Assembly (NCBI GenBank): GCA_905235315.1 | Contig: CAJOLG010000053.1 | Span: 1 to 9,372 of the forward strand | Direction: 5' to 3' | Length of the DNA: 9,372 nt | Origin: an uncultured Solobacterium sp. | GTDB taxonomy: Bacteria; Bacillota_I; Bacilli_A; Erysipelotrichales; Erysipelotrichaceae | Position numbers and translations under genes: made by a program | The notes under the pieces: model-generated | Database searches by the model: none | What the model was told of the DNA's origin: nothing | The model's input: the letters and a program-made list of their open reading frames with translations, nothing else | Part shown: piece by piece, positions 5,433 to 9,372 of the stretch | How the letters are laid out: every line of letters begins with the position of its first letter | Position numbering within the stretch: position 1 is the stretch's first letter

Positions 5433-6098
5433 ATGGTAAAAGATTATTTTTCATTTGAAACGATCCGTGACAAAAACGGAGATGTGGTGTGTTACCACGT
5501 CACAGCGATCGGAACGATCGACAAAGACGGGGAAACACGCATTCGCAGTGACCTCGGAGACTCCGGAAACAAGCGAATGGCATTCGGAAAGCTGACGGTC
5601 CGCGGCCGTGACCATATGATCGGGCTGCTTCTCAGGGAAACCGGAAGCCGTGTTCACTGGCGCTCCACGGATGACCAGGGCCCTTACGCTGTTATCAGTT
5701 TTGCGGCAAGAGAAAAGCATGCGGAAGAAATCTACAATCTGAATGAAGGAGACCGTGTACTGATCGAGGGAAGGGCATATATCCGGCAGAACAGCGTTGG
5801 GCATGAAGACCGCCTGCCGGAGCTCAGCATCACGGTGAGTTCATCCTTCCTGCTGGGCCGAAGACGCCGCCCGCAGACGATGACAAGTTCGATCATTCCG
5901 CAGAAGATCCGGTCTTATGAAACTATCAATGCGGAGAGGGAACCCGAATTCTCTGAGGCGGCGGAAGACCGTCCTGCATCATTCGGTGCGTTCTCCGTTT
6001 CACCGATGAATCAGAATGATGACATCCCGTTTACGGCAATTGAACCGATGGAGCCCGGAGATGCTTCATCAGAAGAGAAAAAAGAGGAAATCGTATGA
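5433..6098 (+). CDS. SSB-like OB-fold protein with an internal DDIPF motif
   Basis: A 221-residue protein; ATG 5433 has AGGAG about 5 bases upstream. The middle (about residues 45-140) resembles a bacterial single-stranded DNA-binding OB fold: YAVISFAAREKHAEEIYNL, then GDRVLIEGRAYIRQ and a closing ELSITVSSSFLL, matching the order of strands in SSB proteins. The N-terminal 45 residues have no clear counterpart in short SSBs. The rest (about 145-221) is a low-complexity, acidic tail. It contains DDIPF at 196-200, the sequence that normally forms the extreme C-terminal tip of SSB and recruits repair and replication partners, but here 21 residues follow it. The stop overlaps the malQ start (ATGA), so these genes are translationally coupled. 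It may be a secondary SSB-like paralogue; housekeeping SSB is less likely given the divergent sequence and lack of an rpsF/rpsR context. DNA binding is inferred. Confidence 0.6.
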   Translation: MVKDYFSFETIRDKNGDVVCYHVTAIGTIDKDGETRIRSDLGDSGNKRMAFGKLTVRGRDHMIGLLLRETGSRVHWRSTDDQGPYAVISFAAREKHAEEIYNLNEGDRVLIEGRAYIRQNSVGHEDRLPELSITVSSSFLLGRRRRPQTMTSSIIPQKIRSYETINAEREPEFSEAAEDRPASFGAFSVSPMNQNDDIPFTAIEPMEPGDASSEEKKEEIV

Positions 6099-7582
6099 GA
6101 AGAGCAGGAATCCTGATGCCGGTGTTTTCACTGGACTCACCGTTTGGAATCGGAACATTTTCCAAAGAAGCATACCGTTTTATTGATTTTCTGAAGGAGG
6201 CCGGGCAGTCCTGCTGGCAGATTCTTCCGATCGGGCCCACCGGATTCGGAGATTCTCCGTATCAGTCCGCTTCCACATTTGCGGGGAATCCGTATTTTAT
6301 TGATCCCGTGACCCTGAAGGAAGAGGGCCTTCTCTCCGAAGAAGAACTGTGGCGATATGATTTCGGCAGTGATCCGGAATCGGTTGATTACGGCCGGATG
6401 TATCAGTACCGGTATCTTCTTCTGAAGCATGCGTTTGACCGGTTCGTGGAAACCGGCGGAACACAGGACAAGGCGTACATTGCGTTTAAAGAGAAGGAAG
6501 CGTTCTGGCTGGACGACTACGCGCTGTTTATGGCGCTGAAGCGCCGGGAAGACGGAAAGAACTGGATCGACTGGCCGCAGGAACTTCGGGCCCGGGATAA
6601 AAAGGCACTCGAGGCTGTCCGGGATGAGCAGGCGGAAGTGATCGAATTCTATAGTTTCCTGCAGTATGAATTCTTCCTGCAGTGGAACAAGCTTCATGCC
6701 TATGCGGAAAAGCAGGGGATCGAGATCATCGGTGACGTGCCGTTTTTCGTCTCCCTGGACAGCTGTGATGTTTGGAGCCATCCGGAAGCGTTTGAAATGA
6801 CGAAAACCCATACCCCGCGGGCGGTTGCGGGTACCGCAGACGGACAGATCTGGGGGAATCCGGTCTATGACTGGAAGACCATGAAGAAAGACGGTTATTC
6901 CTGGTGGGTCAGCCGGATGCGGCATGCGCTTCGTTTCTATGATGTTCTGCGCATTGATCATTTTCACGGGTTCCTTTCGTGTTTTGCAATTCCGTACGGG
7001 GAGAAAGACGCCGCAAACGGAAAGCTGGAAGCCGGCCCGGGTGCTGCGTTCTTTGACGAGCTCCGCAAGCAGCTCGGAGACATTCCCATGATTGCGGAAG
7101 ATCTCGGTGCCGTGACGGAGGAGAATAAAAAACTGCTTGAGGATACCGGCATTCCGGGAATGAATATTCTGCAGTATGCGTTCACAAGCTGGGACAGCAT
7201 TTACATGCCGCACAAAATCAGAAAGCAGTCGGTTGTCTATACCGGCAACCACGACAATCCGACGATCGTAAGCTGGGCAAAGAGCCTGAATGAAGGACAG
7301 ATCCGGTTTGCCCGGGCGTATATCCGGTCCTGGAACACCGACTATAACGGGTTTGCCTGGGATATGATCCGGGAAGCGTATCATTCGCCGGCGGATCTCT
7401 GTATTATTCCGATCGGGGATTTCCTGTGTCTGAACGAGGAAGGCCGGATCAACACTCCGGGCACCGCTCAGGGAAACTGGAAATGGCGTCTGAAGCCGAA
7501 CTTCCTGTCATCCGAACTTGCAAACGCAATCAGGGAAACAGCCGGCGTGTATTCACGCATACCGGCAGTGAAGGAGGACTGA
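6095..7582 (+). CDS. malQ: 4-alpha-glucanotransferase (amylomaltase, GH77)
   Basis: A complete 495-residue GH77 enzyme, close in length to Thermus amylomaltase (about 500) and shorter than the E. coli form. It starts MRRAGILMPVFSLDSPFGIG and has WQILPIGPTGFGDSPYQSAS near the N-terminus. All three catalytic acids are present: nucleophile D288 in LRIDHFHGF, acid/base E335 in IAEDLG, and transition-state aspartate D387 in TGNHDNPT. PGTAQGNWKWRL closes the active-site region. The enzyme transfers 4-alpha-glucan segments between maltodextrins and releases glucose, serving maltose/maltodextrin or glycogen breakdown in the cytosol. The start codon overlaps the previous stop by four bases (ATGA), with AGAGG about 7 bases upstream. 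No other glycogen or maltose gene is in the window, so its pathway partners must lie elsewhere. Confidence 0.97.
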   Translation: MRRAGILMPVFSLDSPFGIGTFSKEAYRFIDFLKEAGQSCWQILPIGPTGFGDSPYQSASTFAGNPYFIDPVTLKEEGLLSEEELWRYDFGSDPESVDYGRMYQYRYLLLKHAFDRFVETGGTQDKAYIAFKEKEAFWLDDYALFMALKRREDGKNWIDWPQELRARDKKALEAVRDEQAEVIEFYSFLQYEFFLQWNKLHAYAEKQGIEIIGDVPFFVSLDSCDVWSHPEAFEMTKTHTPRAVAGTADGQIWGNPVYDWKTMKKDGYSWWVSRMRHALRFYDVLRIDHFHGFLSCFAIPYGEKDAANGKLEAGPGAAFFDELRKQLGDIPMIAEDLGAVTEENKKLLEDTGIPGMNILQYAFTSWDSIYMPHKIRKQSVVYTGNHDNPTIVSWAKSLNEGQIRFARAYIRSWNTDYNGFAWDMIREAYHSPADLCIIPIGDFLCLNEEGRINTPGTAQGNWKWRLKPNFLSSELANAIRETAGVYSRIPAVKED

Positions 7583-7585
7583 CAG

Positions 7586-8248
7586 ATGGCTTCCCATACC
7601 GTGTCGTTCCGCTGTGAACAGTGCGGCCGGACACATGAGAAAACCGTTTATGACGGAGTGGATGTTTCCAGGGAACCGCAGTTCCGTGCCCGTGTGATGG
7701 ATGCCTCGATCTTTGATTTTGTCTGTCCGGACTGCGGGGCGGTAACCGGAATCATTTATCCGTTTCTTTATCATGATCCGGATAACGGCTTTATGGTGCA
7801 GCTGGTCGACAGTTCGGTAACCGAGGATCCGTTCACCGGTGTGTTTGATACGCAGGATGAAAGCGACCGCGCAGTCCGTGAAGTGGTCGAAGACATGAAA
7901 ATGCGCTATTACTTCCGGACCGTGACAACCCCGAATGAACTGATGGAAAAGATTGCGGTGTTCGAGGCGGGATACGATGACCGTGTTCTCGAACTGATCA
8001 AGCAGGGCATTCTTGCGGCGGATCCGGCCGGAACGATTCTTCATCTGTATTTTGCGCCGACGGACAGCGGACCGGTATTTCTCGCGGAGGAGGAAGCCGG
8101 GTTTACACGGTCCTTTCCGCTTGATATGGAAGTGTATGAATCGATAAAGGCAGCGGCTTCCTTTGACCCCTCCGAAACCCGGATCAATGAGCACTGGGCC
8201 AAGCGGTATCTTGCAGAAACAGAAAACTGCGCTGTACCGAATTCCTGA
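7586..8248 (+). CDS. CpXC domain protein (two CxxC zinc-binding knuckles)
   Basis: A 220-residue protein starting 3 bases after the malQ stop; its SD (GGAGG, 7574-7578) lies within the end of malQ, so it is in the same operon. The N-terminal half has two cysteine knuckles, FRCEQCGRTH at about residues 8-17 and FVCPDCGAVTG at about 46-56, the arrangement of the CpXC domain, separated by a segment containing EPQFRARVMDASIFDF. The four cysteines probably bind one zinc ion. The C-terminal half is a mixed alpha/beta region without motifs I recognise. There is no signal peptide or membrane segment. No biochemical function is established for CpXC proteins as far as I know, and a link to glucan metabolism is not shown beyond position. 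Confidence 0.8.
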   Translation: MASHTVSFRCEQCGRTHEKTVYDGVDVSREPQFRARVMDASIFDFVCPDCGAVTGIIYPFLYHDPDNGFMVQLVDSSVTEDPFTGVFDTQDESDRAVREVVEDMKMRYYFRTVTTPNELMEKIAVFEAGYDDRVLELIKQGILAADPAGTILHLYFAPTDSGPVFLAEEEAGFTRSFPLDMEVYESIKAAASFDPSETRINEHWAKRYLAETENCAVPNS

Positions 8249-8260
8249 ATGTACCGACAG

Positions 8261-8287
8261 AACAGCTGTATCCGCAGCTGTTTTTTT
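8261..8287 (+). terminator. Intrinsic terminator after the CpXC gene
   Basis: AACAGCTG (8261-8268) pairs with CAGCTGTT (8275-8282) around a six-base loop, followed at once by a T-run. It lies 13 bases after the CpXC stop and closes the SSB-like/malQ/CpXC operon. Confidence 0.92.
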
Positions 8288-8361
8288 ATCGGAAGCGCAC
8301 GGAAAACCCGTGTAAAATTTACACAGTATGAAAAATATTTGAATAAATTTTCTGAAAGTGA

Positions 8362-8390
8362 TTGATGAACCTGTATACATGCGGTATAGT
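8362..8390 (+). promoter_or_regulatory. Sigma-A-type promoter of the trp T-box/trpC transcript
   Basis: TTGATG (8362-8367), a 17-base spacer and TATAGT (8385-8390), just upstream of the T-box leader. Transcription should start near 8397. The 70 bases between the previous terminator and this promoter are AT-rich and hold no gene. Confidence 0.75.
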
Positions 8391-8396
8391 TTCAGT

Positions 8397-8668
8397 ATAT
8401 TGAAACCGATGAGGTGAAGATAACGGCAGATATGATCTCAAAGAGAGTCCGGGCAGGTGTGAGCCGGGCAGAACTACAGTCTGTCAAATGGATCACTGAG
8501 GGCAGGGTCAAAGGACTACCGAGTATTCCCTGACGCATTGCGGGCAGCGTTACAGGCCCGGGGATATGACAGTATCTCACATGAGTGCGCACGCAATGTG
8601 CGAATAAGGGTGGCACCGCGATCAGACAATCGTCCCTGATGGAACTTTTTCCGTCAGGGATTTCTTTT
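8397..8668 (+). promoter_or_regulatory. T-box leader specific for tRNA-Trp
   Basis: A complete T-box riboswitch precedes trpC. Stem I shows the distal AGAGAG...CCGGGC...GGTGTGAGCCGG pattern (about 8439-8468). Its specifier region reads AAATGGATCACT, placing a TGG (Trp) codon at 8489-8491 before a purine, with TCACT pairing back to GGTGA near the base of stem I. Stem III pairs GCAC with GTGC near 8589-8602. The conserved T-box AAGGGTGGCACCGCG is at 8606-8620. Its TGGC bulge fits an acceptor end GCCA, that is discriminator base G, as in bacterial tRNA-Trp. Uncharged tRNA-Trp should stabilise the antiterminator (AGGG of the T-box with TCCCT near 8633) and let transcription reach trpC when tryptophan is short. 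Confidence 0.95.
8633..8668 (+). terminator. Regulated terminator of the trp T-box
   Basis: TCCCTGA (8633-8639) pairs with TCAGGGA (8654-8660), continued by GGAA/TTCC across the mismatched T/G pair, and followed by TTTCTTTT. The 5' arm is shared with the antiterminator, so the two structures exclude each other. It ends 10 bases before the trpC start codon, so its T-tail runs into the trpC SD (GGAGG, 8669-8673). Confidence 0.92.
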
Positions 8669-8678
8669 GGAGGACTGT

Positions 8679-9372
8679 ATGGATATTCTGAAACAGCTGA
8701 GCGATTATGCCCGGGTCCGGGTAGCTGAAAAGAAGCAGACCGTTTCTGCAGATGAGATGAAACAGCGGGCGCTGGATACTCCGCTGCCGGAGAAAGCCTC
8801 CTTCCGGGAAGTGCTGGAGCGGCCCGGAATGAGCTTCATCTGCGAATGCAAAAAAGCATCCCCGTCAAAGGGACTGATCGATCCGGAGTTTCCGTACCGC
8901 CGGATCGCCGAAGAGTATGTATCCGCCGGCGCAGATGCGATCTCGTGTCTGACGGAACCGAAATACTTTCTCGGCAGTGACCGGTATCTGCAGGAAATTG
9001 CGGCAGATGTACCGGTTCCGGTTCTGCGCAAGGACTTCATTGTGGATCCGTACATGATTTACGAAGCACGGACATTGGGCGCTTCGGCCGTATTACTGAT
9101 TGCGGCAATTCTGACCAGAGAGGAACTTGCGGAATACCTGGCACTCACACACTCTCTTGGCATGGATGCACTCACGGAAGTGCATGATGCGGAAGAAGCG
9201 GGGATTGCCGGAAGCTGCGGCGCGGGAATTATCGGGGTAAACAACCGGAATCTTCGGGATTTCAGTGTTGATATAAACAATAGTATCCGTCTTCGGTCAC
9301 AGATTCCGGAAACATCTCTGATGGTCGCCGAAAGCGGCATCCGTACAAGAGAAGACATCATCCGCATGGAAC
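8679..9372 (+). CDS. trpC: Indole-3-glycerol phosphate synthase, 3' truncated by window
   Basis: The first 231 codons of a TIM-barrel enzyme usually about 250-265 residues long; the frame is still open at the window edge. It converts 1-(2-carboxyphenylamino)-1-deoxyribulose 5-phosphate to indole-3-glycerol phosphate, the fourth step from chorismate to tryptophan. The active-site residues are visible: E56 and K58 in ICECKKASPSKG, K118 in LRKDFIVDPY, E167 in LTEVHD, N188 in GVNNRNL, and E218-S219-G220 in AESGI. The ATG at 8679 has GGAGG 5 bases upstream. Control by the Trp T-box directly upstream agrees with the function. trpC is the first gene of its transcript, so trpE, trpG and trpD are not upstream here. 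Confidence 0.97.
   Translation, partial: MDILKQLSDYARVRVAEKKQTVSADEMKQRALDTPLPEKASFREVLERPGMSFICECKKASPSKGLIDPEFPYRRIAEEYVSAGADAISCLTEPKYFLGSDRYLQEIAADVPVPVLRKDFIVDPYMIYEARTLGASAVLLIAAILTREELAEYLALTHSLGMDALTEVHDAEEAGIAGSCGAGIIGVNNRNLRDFSVDINNSIRLRSQIPETSLMVAESGIRTREDIIRME

Noticed and set aside
8392..8616. A - strand 74-codon frame and other short frames in the trp leader
   Set aside because: The region is fully explained by the T-box RNA; the frames have no SD or recognisable product.

Overview
The window is a stretch of bacterial chromosome, densely coded and almost entirely on the + strand. It looks like a Bacillota (Firmicutes) genome of middling to slightly high GC. The signs are purine-rich Shine-Dalgarno (SD) sites (GGAGG class) at most gene starts, a tryptophan T-box leader, U-tailed intrinsic terminators, a two-part 2-hydroxyacyl-CoA dehydratase/activase locus, and a Tet(M)/EF-G-like GTPase fused to a YacP/Rae1-type nuclease domain. 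I suspect Erysipelotrichia or Clostridia but cannot fix the rank from sequence alone. I see no insertion sequence, phage gene, CRISPR array, tRNA or rRNA.

Layout. (1) 1-1925: the 3' end of a CoA-dehydratase activase (DUF2229 part), joined by a 1-base stop/start overlap to a 420-residue 2-hydroxyacyl-CoA dehydratase-like protein; together they resemble an ATP-driven Fe-S reductase pair. (2) 1928-1978: a bidirectional terminator shared with a convergent TetR-family regulator (1978-2523, - strand). (3) 2524-2885: a regulatory intergenic region with an imperfect palindrome next to the regulator start, a near-consensus + strand promoter, a candidate 24-residue Arg-rich leader ORF that ends 1 base before an intrinsic terminator, and then a second, extended -10 promoter. 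(4) 2886-5351: an 821-residue translational GTPase ending in a NYN endonuclease domain. (5) 5433-8248: an SSB-like OB-fold protein, 4-alpha-glucanotransferase (malQ) and a CpXC zinc-finger-like protein, closely spaced or overlapping and ended by a strong terminator. (6) 8362-9372: promoter, Trp-specific T-box leader and the first 231 codons of trpC, which runs off the window.

The most interesting block is 2530-5351. A drug-resistance-style GTPase that should bind the ribosomal A-site region carries a nuclease domain whose stand-alone homologue (B. subtilis Rae1) cuts mRNA in the A site. Its leader has the layout of ribosome-mediated attenuation. I infer a translation-stress or ribosome-quality-control module that senses translation through its own leader; this is a hypothesis. 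The domain fusion is read directly from the protein, while the leader mechanism is inferred from layout.
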